From Zygaena filipendulae (lineage: Eukaryota > Arthropoda > Insecta > Lepidoptera > Zygaenidae), in contig OU015651.1 of the NCBI GenBank assembly GCA_907165275.2, forward strand, positions 11,368,501 through 11,432,500: a stretch of 64,000 nt of DNA. Reading direction: 5' to 3'. The notes below the pieces were generated by a model. The model saw only the letters and a program-made list of their open reading frames with translations. It made no database searches and had not been told where the DNA came from. Positions 29,590 through 42,769 of this stretch are shown here, piece by piece. Position numbers and translations under genes: made by a program. Within the stretch, counting starts at the first letter, position 1, and every line of letters starts with the position of its first letter.

Positions 29590-32500
29590 ACACGTACTAA
29601 TACTACGTTAATATACCCATTTCAGCTTTCTAGAACATTACGAAATACCCTAAGAATTTGGATGATTATTATCATTGAGTCAGTGACGAAATCAGCGTTG
29701 GCTGTCAATAAAATCTAAAGTATAAGAGCTATGCAATTAAAACTTTATATGTTTAATGAGTCCGCTTGACAACATTCCGAGAATTTTGTTTATCTGGTAT
29801 AATCCAAACCCCAGTTATAAGGGTTCCAAAAAAATTATGAAGCGGTCGAGAAAAGGTAGGTACTGCCTGTGCGCTTCGTTTGGCTCGTCTCGGCGGGGGC
29901 ACTACCGTGCTCCTAGATAAATGCAGCAAGACTACGCGTGGGCAAAACCGTAATAACTGTAGAAACAGCTCGTTAATATTCCCCGAGCAAAGTCACGACA
30001 ATGCTGTTAAATTTAAATAGAACACATTCAACTTCCGTTGTTAATATTTTTTACGACACTTGAAAGATGTCACTTTTAATATATTGAAAACAAGTCGATT
30101 ATACACAAAATAACTGCCCGTTTAAAATGTAATTTCTCTTTTAATAGACGACATTATAATAATGACAATTTATTACTATTCCTTTTGCTTAAAAAGCTTT
30201 CTTGATATAAATTATTATAAATGTTGTCCTAATGCTCTTGCCTTTTGCTAAAATGTTGAATAGTAAGTACCTAATGTATTTTTCAGCGAGCATATTTTTT
30301 TTGCGTACGATGACGGTTCTCTCATTGTACACATATTATAGCACCCTTTGCAATAACTCGTAGATGAGCAAGTAAATACAATAATAATATTTGAAAAAAT
30401 CTATTGTATATATACCTATTTATTGTTAACATCTGGATATATTAAAATCAGTTGTCACACCTATGTATGACAGAGCGCCACTTGAGAAGGTTTTGACCAG
30501 TGATATTTTAGTACATTAATTGTCATTGGCTTTGACCCACCAAGTTTGAATGAAAGAATTTTTTTGGCAAATTCACGGGGAAAGTCGGAAAATTGGTTAG
30601 TATTTATATCACGTTATCATAGATTAGATTAAGAGGATATTTTCGCTACGAGATGTAAAACTATCTATAAACATAATAAAGTGTGAAGCTTCGTCATCCG
30701 CCTTTCTCTTCCGACCGTTTGGGATATCCGGGAGGATTTGTTGCGTCGGGTTTATAAGAGAAGTCTGGGTTTAGATGGCAAATATATCTCGGTGAATAGA
30801 TGGATATGAATATATCTTTCCAAATGGATGGATTTTGTCAAGTTGTGATGGAATTCTTTCGTTTCCGGCGTACGACTATCTATCGTACGTGTATTTTTTC
30901 ACTTGTCGCTCTCACTTAGAATACTCGTTAAAAAATACAGTCTTAGTTTCTATGAGAATTTAAAATTATTTATTGAACACAGCATTGCAATTTTCAATAG
31001 CATTTACTTAGTTGGTGCCCGAGCTTGCTGATGACTTCGACTTGGCATTTTTACAGTTTATTGCAAAATTTTCAAAGGTGTTAACGGACTAGGCGATGTG
31101 CATCGCGCCGAGTTGCGACTAAATAATGCATAACGAATGGATATAGATCATAATAATAGATAATTAACATTTACGTACATTAGCTAAATTCAATCTAAGC
31201 AAGCGCTCTTATCCGATTTTTTTATTGTTCTCCACCGAAATAGTTTGTAGAATTTAAATAAAAAGCACAAATGCGCAAAATTAAATATCTCATTTCTACT
31301 TTTTGCAATATTTTATTTACAAAATCTATGGATCAAAAGAAAATTCAATTCTACTAAATAATAGTAAAAAATCTAATTACGATATTTTTGTTTATCACTT
31401 TTGAGCTACCAATGTACGCAACTAATATAAAACTATTATGTCCGTTCTCCTTTAAATTTATAAGCCACGCCATTAATCTACCTATGTAACTACTCGTTTC
31501 ATAATAGATTCACTTATTGGATAAAGACAACCCTTTCTGAATACTAAATAATCTATCTTATACAGCAAGACCATACGAGTATATTGAATTGAATTAAATC
31601 AATATGAGAGTATAGGCAACATCTGGAAATACATTGGTTTCGCTGGTGTACATTGGTATAGTCCCAACTGATTTTCAGACAAGAGAATTTAAAAATTGAA
31701 TACATTTCAAGGATACATGCTTGTATTTTTGTCTGTAATTAAATATTCAAGTATTTAAAATATTCAAGTTTAAATATAATTGCAATTGCTTTAATAAAAA
31801 TTGTGCAACAGACACCACACTCACACAAAATTAACAAAAACAGTTGCGATTCGCTGTTATAATGCAAATGAGACGCTAAATCTTATTCGGCTTGTTTCGA
31901 GTCACTTTAAATATAGATACAAGTAGGTACCTACGTCCTAATTTGAATATAACGAACGAGTCTGGAAGGCATCGCATGTCGCTGTTCGCCTCCAAATTCA
32001 GAAGTAGGTAAGTATGCAAAATTTGAGATTATCTTTATTATAGCATGCAAATACACCACTAAAGTTGAAAACAAGATAGTAGATCAAAAATAAGATAAAA
32101 AATATCAAATAAGCAAGTACATTTGAATTTTGAAAAAATCAAAAAAAAAATTATAACTCGTGTAATTTCGTGATATATTAGTAAAAAATATTTAGTAAAA
32201 AGTACCACAATTGTAAACTGACTAGGAATATATTAGATACCTATAACTCGCCTACAAACTTCATAATATATGAATTTCTTTTCGAATATATACTTCAATA
32301 TACCTATGAAAATCAAATATAGATATAACATTCCCTTTGTATTCCAGATTTCAAAACAAATTCAATATCATACATGTCAATCAATCATAATCACTCATGC
32401 GTTACATAAGTATAATATTATGTGTTGTTGTGAAATGAAAACACAAGTACCTACACTGTACATGATATTATGTGATTGTTACACAAAAAACATCACATCA

Positions 32501-32920
32501 TATTTTGTATCTGGAGTAAAAAGTTTTGTTTGAAGTTGAATAATCACAGTCATGTATTGCTAAAAAATATCTCTACCTGATGTAATATCCACTGGAAATC
32601 CAAACAAGTACGTGTCTGACCACGTACATTGAAGGAAGGGTTACCGTTACATAAATAAAAAAAAAACAGTTTTCATTGAAAGATTATTAAGTACCTATAC
32701 CTTGGATTTAATCAGAATTTCCAAATCTTAGTAAAAGTTATTGAAAATTCAGAAACAGAGGAATACACTTATATATCTTTGGATTAAATTATACTCATAA
32801 TAAAAACATCATTATTATTTTTCAAAATCTGTCTAAGAAACCACACACACACACACACGCTTATTTGCATTGAAATTCAAGCATTTTGAAATTTTTTCCA
32901 CTTATAGGAAGCTATACGAT
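29590..32920. other. AT-rich non-coding stretch
   Basis: No exon, RNA gene or strong repeat boundary recognised. A short (CA)n run lies at 32843-32860. Confidence 0.5.
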
Positions 32921-32927
32921 AGTCCTG

Positions 32928-33009
32928 AGTGACATAGGGTACTTTTATCCCGAAATTCTCATGGGAACTCTGAAATGATCGCGGGAAAACCGCGGGGACA
33001 GCTAGTATA
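32928..33009 (+). repeat. Lepidoptera short repeat, 3' fragment
   Basis: GACATAGGGTACTTTTATCC through AACCGCGGGGACAGCTAGTA. Confidence 0.75.
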
Positions 33010-33355
33010 CAATATATCAAATTCATATCGTCAATTTATATTTATATATTATAATAGAACATTGAGAGTCCGGTTATGTTTCCATTATGGATACTGAAGG
33101 GAACGCAAAATGTATTTGAAAAACATTTGTCCCGGTTTTCTGAAGAACTTCCGATGTGTTGAGGATGTGGGGCGTACCTAATAAACAGGAGTGGGCAGTC
33201 GATAAGAGGAAATGGGAGGGCCAACATTAGGCATAGCAAAGGGATATCTATACGTTCCGATACTGGAATGAGTCCATCTATATTCTAAGTGCATTATCTT
33301 TATTACTCTTAACTCTTATTTCTTACGTTGGATGTAATAATTATTACTATACTGT

Positions 33356-33442
33356 GTATTTATTTATTTAAACTTTATGCACATCACGGTACAAAAGGCG
33401 AACTTAAACCACAGTGGCAGTCTCTGCCAGTGGATATCGCAA
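33356..33442 (-). repeat. LINE 3' end, minus orientation
   Basis: TATTTATTTATTTAAACTTT, then ATGCACA, ACAAAAGGCG, CTTAAACC and CTCTGCCAGT. This is the reverse of the 3' end seen at 52998-53093 (ACTGGTAGAGAATGCCGC). Confidence 0.6.
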
Positions 33443-33769
33443 ATTAAAGTTTTCTGATCACCCGATGGAAATGACACTAGTGTCAGTTAGACTAAAAATC
33501 GCTCGTGCACAGATAATCTATCGTATCCTTTTAGAATCACTATATAAAAAATAATCTGATAAAATAAAGGCTATGGCTAGTCATCCACTAAACGGACGAC
33601 TTGCTCTGCTGCAGTACAAATCTAACCTAACCATAATTATAATCAACCGGAAAATAATGCGTTAAATTGTAAGCACTTAAGCAGTATATTACGGTTCACA
33701 ATCTTTTGACAGTTAACAATCTAGTATATAGACAACCTCTTTTGCGAATTTATGTAGTTTAGTAGGCAG

Positions 33770-34150
33770 TAGGCAGGCGGTTTATGTACTGATGGACAAA
33801 AATCCGCGTGTCCTACGTTCTATGAAAAACTACCGGTAGACATTAAGAACGAAACCTCGGACGAGAGATTTGTGCGCCCACTGAAAAACTTTTTATTGGA
33901 TAAATCATTGTACGCTGTAAAAGAGTATTTATGACATTATTTATCATTAAGGTAACACTTTATTTAAAAATAAATTGTTTACCTATTTATTTATTTATTT
34001 TGATATAAGTTGACATTTTTTCGTTACTAGTATTATTTCAAACTTTTAATTATATTGACAATCTCTTTAGTGAATTTATTTAATTTTGACATAAAATGTA
34101 AATGTAATTTTTAAAGAGAAAATAAATATCTATCTATCTATATATCTATC
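33770..34150 (+). pseudogene. 5'-truncated non-LTR retrotransposon, 3' end
   Basis: An open stretch at about 33818-33934 encodes FYEKLPVDIKNETSDERF and then LKNFLLDKSLYAVKEYL before a stop. This is the usual tail of LINE reverse-transcriptase proteins (FN-x-LP...F...L...LL...FY-x-x-x-E(F/Y)L). An A/T-rich 3' UTR and AAATAAA follow, ending in a (TATC)n microsatellite at about 34128-34150. No intact upstream frame: a dead, truncated copy. Confidence 0.75.
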
Positions 34151-34317
34151 AGTGGACGACTTATAAATAATCCGTTTAGTGGACGACTAGACACTTTATA
34201 AAAAAAAAAAAAATCAATCCTAACTATTAATTGACTATTTTAGATACCGAATCTAGTCCTTATACTGTAGCGGGAGCAGGATGGATGATATGGCTCGACC
34301 GCCACCAAAGGGGAAGC

Positions 34318-35743
34318 CAAAGATCATATAATCACTACGTTTTAAGATATGGGACTCCCATACTGTGAAATGGAATGACGCGAATTGTCAAAATTTTTGC
34401 CCTAGCAATCATGGCCGATTCCCACACAAATAGTGCTGTTCTGCTTATAGCGATTGGTCGTCATATCGATATCGATAAAAAATCAGGACTACTACGGTTC
34501 TTCAGTTTTTTTATTATTTTATAGCTACAGAAAAAAGCACCAGTGAGGGCTTAATTGCTGTCGGTTAAGTATATTTAATATTGAACTTAATGTAAGCCAT
34601 CATTGGTGCCTTTTTCAGCTGCCTCAAATAAAGAAAGTAGCTGGTTGGGAGTGAGACACAACATTTATTTGAAAAAGGTATTTTTTTGTATTTATTGAAA
34701 CACCGTCTTGTGGAACATGGTCAAGTTGACTACTTGACACGGTTTTTCTTCCTGCGCGTGGGTGTTTTCCAAGGTTTCTTTTTGTCAACCGGTCACTCGA
34801 TTACTGGAATAAATTAAAAAATTCTAAATTCAAGAAAATAAAATCGAATGACAGTGTAGCATAAACAAATCGTTAGGTTCATTACCAGTATCGGCTAGCT
34901 GCAATTTTATGTACCGTGACTCCTGAGTAAGCAACTGATTCTTGCAAAAAATCAAGTGTCCAGCTCAGGGAGAACACTTAAACATACAACTTTGCCCATA
35001 GTTTAAAACTATTATAAGAATAATCACACAGTCACCCGGTAAAAACAGCACGAATAAAAAAGACTTACTTATTGACTTTGACTTATTTTTTCTTACTCAA
35101 TTGTGCTATTTTATTTTGATCTGCATTCAACTGCTCTATTTTATTTGATGGAGTTGTTCGATTGGTAAATAGGCCAATTCTTTTTAGTCTTAACCCAACT
35201 CTTGCACCTAAAACAAAAATAATGGATTTATCGATATCTATAAAAAAAATCTGTATATGTATTTTCCGCACTATTTACATATTCTTTCAAATCACATAAT
35301 AAATTTACAAAACACTATTTTTGTTATTTTAAGCACTGAATAAGAATAAAAACAACTATAAATTGAATAAAATTTACGTACCGGACTGGATCAAGAGGAA
35401 ATCTTGAAAGAAAAGTCCTTTTTACACCATTTTCATTCTTCGATTTTACTCCGCAAATTCACACGTTTTATAAGACATCTTATTCGATGGTTCACTTACA
35501 AGACAAAACAAACGTACTAAACTTAAAAAAACACTGAAATACTATTAAATTAACAAATAATAACACAATAACAATTAATTTTTCTTTCAATTGAACCAGG
35601 CGCCAAAATTTTTACCGCTAAGATAGCGACTGAGTACTGACTGACATTGCCATAGTCTATAGAGCGAGAAGACCGAATGCCACCATTTCAACTTGGACAC
35701 AATCCATACATTTTTTCTGAAGTATGGAAGTTGCGACAGCCTG
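34318..35743. mobile_element. Nested insertion, 1426 bp, flanked by GGGGAAGC
   Basis: A copy of the foldback-element interior is split here. 34266-34317 matches 28908-28957 and 35744-35920 resumes the match. The overlap GGGGAAGC appears on both sides (34310-34317, 35744-35751), an 8-bp target duplication. The insert starts CAAAGATC and ends GACAGCCTG; its ends are not clear inverted repeats, so the class is open. An 8-bp duplication is typical of hAT and P superfamilies. No transposase frame seen. Confidence 0.75.
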
Positions 35744-35920
35744 GGGGAAGCTTCCCGCCGGGCGAGGTGTTATGCCCGGGGAACCGCGGCTCCTACTGTA
35801 GATCGTCGGAGGTCGTATATATGCAGCGCAGTGTGAAAACTTCGTTAGCGCGATTCAGGACTTAGTACTCGTCGCTACGTTGTAGTTCGTGACTTGTGGC
35901 ATAGGGGTCGCCACAGTGAC
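35744..35920. repeat. Second half of the interrupted foldback-family copy
   Basis: Shares GGGGAAGCTTCCCGCC, ATGCCCGGGGAACCGCGGCT and CTACTGTAGATCGTCGGAGG with 28950-29120. Its first half is 34266-34317. Confidence 0.85.
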
Positions 35921-37600
35921 TTACTACTGGTTCCGTTTTGCTTGGACGCCCACACATGTCTACTCTGTATGAATATAAACGGTGTCGTATAGATATATAT
36001 ACGTATATATACGTGAATTAACGAATCAACATAATATGCACACGATATTTAAAATCAAACGGTTCAACCGCAATCACCACAGAGTCGGACCGCTATAAAG
36101 TTACCGAAGAATATCTTATCTTTTAATTATATCTACCTCTAAATGTCAATAAATTTGTCACAGTAACCGACCCGGGTGCCCGATGGCGACCGATACGCCC
36201 ACGCGTTTACGCTCTTAGTGATGCTTTAGCCGGCTGCAATAAATAAATAACGGATTGATCACTTAATTAACGTCCTATTAAATGTCTTCAATTAATTTAT
36301 GACAAAATTTAGCTCATAAAAAAAAACTTGTAACAGTAAACCATGTCATAAAAGCTAAAATCACACATACAAATAACCATATCTTGGTGAAACGTTGTTA
36401 TTTTTAATTTTGTCTAATATAAGTACCTATTCTAAGGGATTACTCGTAAAATAAAGACTTAAGAAATCATCTTTTTATAAAACCAATTACAAGATAAGGA
36501 CATGATGATTATAATACGTGTAGGTACATATAAGATACACAAGATTTTTCTTTTCCTTTTTTAAAAAGTAGCTACGATAAGAATCCTTTTCAAATAATGT
36601 GAACAAATATAAAAGACCTCAATCCGTTCTCAATGTGTTTTAGATTTCTTTCACACGAATAGCTACGAATTCATTTCCCCGGACGATTCGTGGGAAACCC
36701 CATGCTAACATCGATCCAGTTTAGGTTTTTCAGTTTCATCGGAACTTGTTTTTTAATGGAAATAAAATATTCGTAATATATAATTTCAAAAAATTGTTGC
36801 AGTGTTCGTTTGAGCTGTTTGTACAACATTCAATTAAATTTGATTGTAAAATTCATTTAATAACAACACTTACCTTGCAAGTCGTAACACAAGCCGCATA
36901 TGCAGACAAACTGCCTACATGCGATTACTATTGAAGGGTGGATATTTTATGGGTGCTGTCATAATAACTGTAATTTTATTGACGTCAAAAAGCGCCACGT
37001 TATGGGCCAAATTTGGATTAAAACAAAAAAAACAAGCAATAAACATCCTACGAAAGATATAAACGATTCCAATAACTGAATTTCTGGGCAAAAGTTCCAT
37101 TCACACTCTCCAATCACTTTCTACTAAATGTTGAAAAATTGCTTTCACCCCGCATCGATCGCGTCGGCTTCGTCGTAGCTATACTTGCTACGAACCGAGC
37201 GCCGTGAGCTACGGCTACGGTGCTACGACATCATTTATGTATGTTAAAGGTGGGTCGCGAAGCAATCAGCCTTCTATTGTGCTACGGTGACGTAATCTCT
37301 ATATGTATTTATCTCAGTTTATTCATCAGCTTTCTTATGAAACGTATCGCATGTTTGTCGTATCAAAAGCAATTAAGATAATTTTGTTCAAACGCACTTT
37401 GATATTAGATTTGATTATTATTTATATAAAGATATTTTTACTAAAGTTATTTATGTACTAAATAATTATGTTAGTACGCTTCATAAAGCCGCGTCCACAT
37501 CAATAGATTAAAATCGCGTTAAGGCGCGTTTTATGTGTCGTAACATAATTACACACGTACACATAATTATTCGCACAAGGCGAAAAAAACAAAGTTTTAC
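35921..37600. other. AT-rich non-coding stretch
   Basis: No gene recognised. 37145-37290 is GC-richer with repeated GCTACG(A/G), without coding evidence. Confidence 0.5.
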
Positions 37601-37603
37601 TAT

Positions 37604-37800
37604 CAACTAGCTGTCCCCTGCGATTTCACCCGCATTAATTCCGGAGTTCCCGCGGGCATTCCAGGATGAACTGTACCTACGAACCTTCCTCTAGAATCAC
37701 TCTATTTATTGGAAACTGCATGAAAATCCGTTCAGTAGTGTTTGAGTTTATCGCGAACAGACAGACGCGGCGGGCGACTTTATTTTATAATATGTAATGA
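37604..37800 (-). repeat. Lepidoptera short repeat, near-complete
   Basis: Starts CTAGCTGTCCCCTGCGATTT with GGAGTTCCCGCGGGCATTCC. It ends CGACTTTATTTTATAATATG. Same subfamily as 13009-13208. Confidence 0.8.
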
Positions 37801-38623
37801 TGTACGAGAAGATGTGACTCAACATGGCTATAAGAAGTAAAATATTTGCAAACGAGGTTATTATGCCTCTTTTGTAAATACCCAGCGGATGTAAAGTGCG
37901 TCGTATGTTCCTTTAACGGGTTCAAAGTCTGCGGCAAGGCACTGTCGGGCTCTATTGAGGAGGCTCCTTCCACGACGCACCGCTAATTACTACACTCCAC
38001 GCTCTTAATTAAACCACTAAGCACGCGAGCGCTTCACGTTAAATAATTAATCCAATTTGTTTTCTCGATGACGTAATAAAATTATAGATGTGAGAATGTG
38101 ACGTGTAGTTACGATCTGCATTCATTTAATTAAAATCACACGTAGTAGGTATATTACTTATTTAGTAGGAATAACGGTTAAGTGATAAATCTGAATTTAT
38201 GATACGCAGTAACACTGACCGTTAAAACAGTTTTTCGTCTAAAATAACTGAAGTTCAACATATCATGTTCATCAGTCAACAGATTACATTTTATTTTGTT
38301 GTTTTGAATAACATAAAAGGATATTTGATGTGACACAACCGTACAGGAAAGCAATGTTCTCCATTTCTTGATTTCGTTTACTATTAAATTGACTTTTCGC
38401 AAAAGAAATAAGTTAACAAACTTTTCATGACGAACATGGTAAGCACTATATTCTTTATAGAATATTCTTCCCGTGGAGATTTTAACCGCTAGCACTCACG
38501 AGATACAGGTTCTTTCTTCTTACGTTTGTTCGATTTTAGGCACTTAGTAGATAGAGCAATTACCTGCAAATAAAACAAACACACTGTTACTAAATACGCT
38601 TACAGTTAAATCGATCGTAAATG

Positions 38624-38741
38624 TACAGTCAGCTACAGAAATATGTATACACTTTTGATAGTTATTGAATCTTATTGCAATAGTAATAGAGTTCAAATAC
38701 TGACCAAAATGTATAGGTACATATTGGTGCTGGTGACTGTA
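38624..38741. mobile_element. Small inverted-repeat element (TACAGTCA ends)
   Basis: TACAGTCAGCTACA...ATATGTA at the left and TACATAT...TGGTGACTGTA at the right form imperfect 24-bp inverted ends around about 70 bp. The end motif matches 48110-48171. Confidence 0.65.
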
Positions 38742-39689
38742 GATACGCTAAGTGATATGTACGATAGGTAAAGCGACTAGTCATCAGGGTTGCCACATAT
38801 TTGATTTTTAACTTAACTAACAGCCCCTTTAACAGCCCCATTTCCATTATTCGATGTGACAAAAATACCGTAGTACATATTTTTAATCGAAATTTTTGTC
38901 ATCTGTCATAAAATTTCGTAACTTTGAAAATATAATATGTATTTGACACACCACAGGATAATAGCGGCTCCGTGCAGCTGGGCTTATATGGAAAGAGTTT
39001 GTAACTGGAAATGAACTCAATGTTACCATGGCATACGCAAAATTACCTACCTAAACATAATAATCTACTAATTTCTATTGGGTAACAATGAAGAAAATTT
39101 GCTGAAAACAAGCATAGCCATGTGTGTAGATTAAAAGAAAAAAAAATGCCTGAATGCCTGATTCGGTAACCCTGCCAGCAACAGAAGCAGACTGTTTGGC
39201 GTTGCTATCTCGGCCGGTCAACTATGTTCTAAATCGGTAGTGTTGAGTGCGTCGCGTCGGCAACACAACACTAGACGCATACACACGCGTGCATACATAC
39301 ACGACACGCGGGGCGAGGGCGGGCGCGGGCGTGGGCACTGCAGCTGCATGTGAAATTAGCGACGCACCAACACGCCTTGCTGTTACCATAAAATTATTTC
39401 GAGAACGTTTGCATTGATAACCGACTTTAAAAAAGTTTAAGTTATAATAATGAACTTTTATACCTACTATTTACCTAGAGGTTTCATTTTTTTTTAAAGC
39501 ACACAACTCTTAATTTAAGATAAATTAATAAATAATTAGTAATAATCATTGGACATTATCTGATCCCAGATTAAGCAGAGCATAATAATATGGGTACCAG
39601 ACAATTGATTTTCTTTTATTTTTCTAGATACATGATTATTAAAAAAAAAAGTAATAGTATTTTATATTATTATTTTATACTATTGCTGA

Positions 39690-39835
39690 TGGAAGGTTGC
39701 TGGTATTTATGGCACGGGCATTTCTAGTTTAAGTACCAGCTAAAAAATTCAATTAAAAATTAGAATATATGTAGGATACATTATGTAAGTCACATTGTAA
39801 ATCTAAACGAAAATAAAGATTATTATTATTATTAG
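39690..39835 (+). repeat. LINE-type 3' end with (ATT)n tail
   Basis: Ends GAAAATAAAGATTATTATTA. Upstream is TTAGAATATATGTAGG and TGTAAGTCACATTGTAAAT. No coding part is left. Confidence 0.5.
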
Positions 39836-39850
39836 ATATTATTTCCTGAG

Positions 39851-40053
39851 TTAATCCTACTAATATTAGGTACAAATGTGAACGTGTGGATGTTTGGATG
39901 TTTGTTACTCGATCACGCAAAAACGGCTGATCGGATTTGAATGAAATTTGGCATGCACGTTGTCAAGGGGTACAGAGAAGGACATTTACTAGGAGTACTT
40001 TTTATCCTGGAATTCCCGCGGAAACTCCGAAATTACCGGAGCACAGCTAGTAA
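39851..40053 (+). repeat. Complete Lepidoptera short repeat
   Basis: TAATCCTACTAATATTAGGT to CCGGAGCACAGCTAGTAAAT, with GATCACGCAAAAACGGCTGA and TCCTGGAATTCCCGCGGAAA inside. Confidence 0.85.
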
Positions 40054-40948
40054 ATAAAAAAATGCGAAAGCGAGAAAAAATACCAACTGAGCATAACTAC
40101 CCAAATGTTAATCACATACCTATGTACCTACATCATACACAGGCATCGTAACCACGACATCAGCAATCAGATTCACTAACCGCTAGGGCAAGGATACTGC
40201 ATATTATTTTCAAAGTGATACTTGTTTTGGCGCGTTGAGAGTAAATTTTAGCAAGCCCTACTCGACACTATGGTAAGAAGTGGATAACGAGCGAGACATA
40301 TTCAGGTAGCGCATTTCAAATTCGTTTTTTACGCACGGCAAAGAAGTTTAACTTCTAAACTTAAACGTACATAAGTGCATACAAGCTTTTATGTATGTCA
40401 CTTCATACTCATATTAAGGTGTTTTAAAATTTTGTTGAAGTCAGTCAAATTTGAAAAGATAATAAATATAAATACAACGTTTTGTTGTAAAATTGTTTAA
40501 GAGTGAAGGGTATTCAATATTTATGTAGTAGGTACCAACGAAACTTTTTACATTAAAAAGTTTGCAAAATCAGTAACGCCATGCCACTGCAGCTTAATTT
40601 GACTCGTAGTTTCATGTTACTTCGCCCCAGCGAATGCTTTTCAATGCTTGCTGCATTGCTGATATTCGTGGAGTCAAGTCAATTGTCAATATTACCCTTG
40701 AATGAAGTTCAATCGCTGACTGTAGTTAACCACACATTCACAAATTTACTATAAAACTATATAAAGTTAAAATATGATAAGATGGTTGCTGATACTAGGT
40801 GATCTCCGCGACCCGATCTCGGGATCTCCGTATGTATATGCATATGTATAAACTTTCGGGAAAAATTTCTGTCAATGTTGGTACATGAAACTGCAAACTG
40901 AAAATGAAAATGCAAACATGGATACTGATTTTCTTTATAAGTAATCCC

Positions 40949-41148
40949 TACTAATATCTATTATAAATGCGAAAGTAATTCTGTCTGTCTGTTACGCTTT
41001 CACGCCTTAATGGCTAAACCGATCATCATGAGATTTTGTATACACGTTTTCAAGAGTACATAAAAGGACATAGGGTACTTTGTATCCCGGAATTCTTGCG
41101 GGATCTCTGAAATTTCCGTGGGTGAAACCGCAGGGAACAGCTAGTAAC
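40949..41148 (+). repeat. Complete Lepidoptera short repeat
   Basis: CCTACTAATATCTATTATAA to ACCGCAGGGAACAGCTAGTA, with CTTTCACGCC and GATCATCATGAGATTTTGTA inside. Confidence 0.85.
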
Positions 41149-41274
41149 ATTAATGTGGACAAATATTGAGTCAGACTGGAGCTTTAAGATTAATTTTTAT
41201 TTTGTGTCATGGAATTTGGAAGCGAGCTATGCAAGAATATACAAAACTGAATAAGCATTCCACAGATGTTATCG

Positions 41275-41560
41275 TCTTTATAAATGTGTGCCGAGCGCCG
41301 AGTCGTTTGGCACAAGGACGGTGGCGGCGCGCGGCGGCGCTTATTTGAAGATCGAACTTCACGCAAAAAGTACACGACGCGATATACGAAGGCACGTCGA
41401 TTTGCAAAGGAGCAAGAAGAGAGCGGCCTGCGGGCGAGCGGCCAGAGAACGGGTTTAGTACATGAGAATGCACACTGACGTATGCGCCATGAACACAATA
41501 AGTCGGACGAACGCCCCGCCGCCGCCGCCGCCGCCATCGCCGGCCGCCGACGCACGGCGG
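41275..41560. promoter_or_regulatory. GC/CpG-rich island, candidate promoter or 5' exon
   Basis: A sharply GC-rich block in AT-rich DNA with a TATAAAT at 41279-41285 (plus strand) and a (CCG)n run near 41516-41536. Both strands have short open frames of low complexity; none is recognised. It could be a 5' untranslated exon or promoter, for the glypican (minus) or another gene, or unrelated. Assignment is speculative. Confidence 0.3.
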
Positions 41561-42269
41561 CTCTACACTATATCTTATGCGTCTTTACATATGTCACAGA
41601 TTACAATCGATAACCGATACGTCCATGTTGGTGTAGGTATAAAAAGTAGCAATTATTTTCATTGACTTTTAATCTATACTTATCGTATTTTAGCCGTGAG
41701 GAATGACGATGATGAAAATGGCAAACGACAGCTCCTTGAGTTCGCTTGTGACGAGAGTTTGGCGTTACAGATTTAAAAAAATAAAACCCTTGACAATGAG
41801 AACGAAAAGGAAACCCTTGTTTAGTAGAGTGTATACTGTATAGGCAGACGCTTGACCGGTATAACGGAACGTCATAAGCGCACAATATTTTTTTGCCAAA
41901 CTAGTCTTTCACTCTGTTGCAATTAGATATGATTTAGCATGGATTGCGAATTCTTTTTGTTCACCTTTTCTGTCGTTCGGCTCGACGGTTCCAATGTTTA
42001 TTTTCAATTGTCTCTGCGGGTGGATAGCACTCACTGCCTATTTCGAGAGTGCATTCGCGAACAATTTTTATTCGATTGAATAGAAAGAGCACATTTTTAA
42101 ATGTAGGTATGAATGCTTTTGAACCAAGAGATATTTTATTTGCTTGGGCTAGTTTAGAAAAAGAACGCATATTTATGCCTATATTTATGTCATTTTTTCT
42201 TTTACTATTATAATTTTGTGTCACAGAAAATTATCGGTTCAGAACCCTACAATAGGTATAGGCACTAGG

Positions 42270-42625
42270 CAGTGGCGTAACGTGGGGGGCGGAGGGTGCG
42301 GTCCGCACCGGACGGCACTTTGGCGGGGCGGCATTTCACACGTTAAGTAAATAAAAATAATGCAATCAATATTTATTTTTTTACATTTTAAGAATTTCCT
42401 TCAACGTTTTTCTGTCAATTTTTTGTTGTTGTTACCATTTTTATTAGTTTTTTTTTTCATAATACCTACCTATATTTATATTTTCACTTTTTCAGGTTAG
42501 TAGTATTATTATGAGTACCTACCATTTTTATCATGTCCTAATTTTTTTTATAATCATTTACAAAAATAAGAAGACGGCAAATTTGGGATCCGCACCGGGT
42601 GCTAGTAACCTACGCTACGCCACTG
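42270..42625. mobile_element. hAT-type miniature inverted-repeat element, 356 bp
   Basis: Ends CAGTGGCGTAACGT (42270) and ACGCTACGCCACTG (to 42625) are inverted repeats with the hAT-typical CAGTGGCG start. Flanking 8-mers GCACTAGG and GGTATAGG are similar but not identical, as for an old duplication. The interior is A/T-rich with no transposase. Next to the ends are GGTGCGGTCCGCACCG and GATCCGCACCGGGTGC, which pair in part. Confidence 0.8.
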
Positions 42626-42769
42626 GGTATAGGTACTGTGTACCTACACACCTATACTCACCTATTACCTATAGATACGAATTAAGTATAAAAAAACACT
42701 GGCGGGGCATAATGAATGATAATCGTGTTACGGACAAGGGCTGTCAACCTCTGATTGAATGAAATTAAT

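Noticed and set aside
41190..41555. Minus-strand 121-codon frame starting MRRRPAMAAAAAAG
   Set aside because: Low-complexity translation of a (CGG)n run with no hydrophobic signal core; not accepted as the glypican signal-peptide exon.
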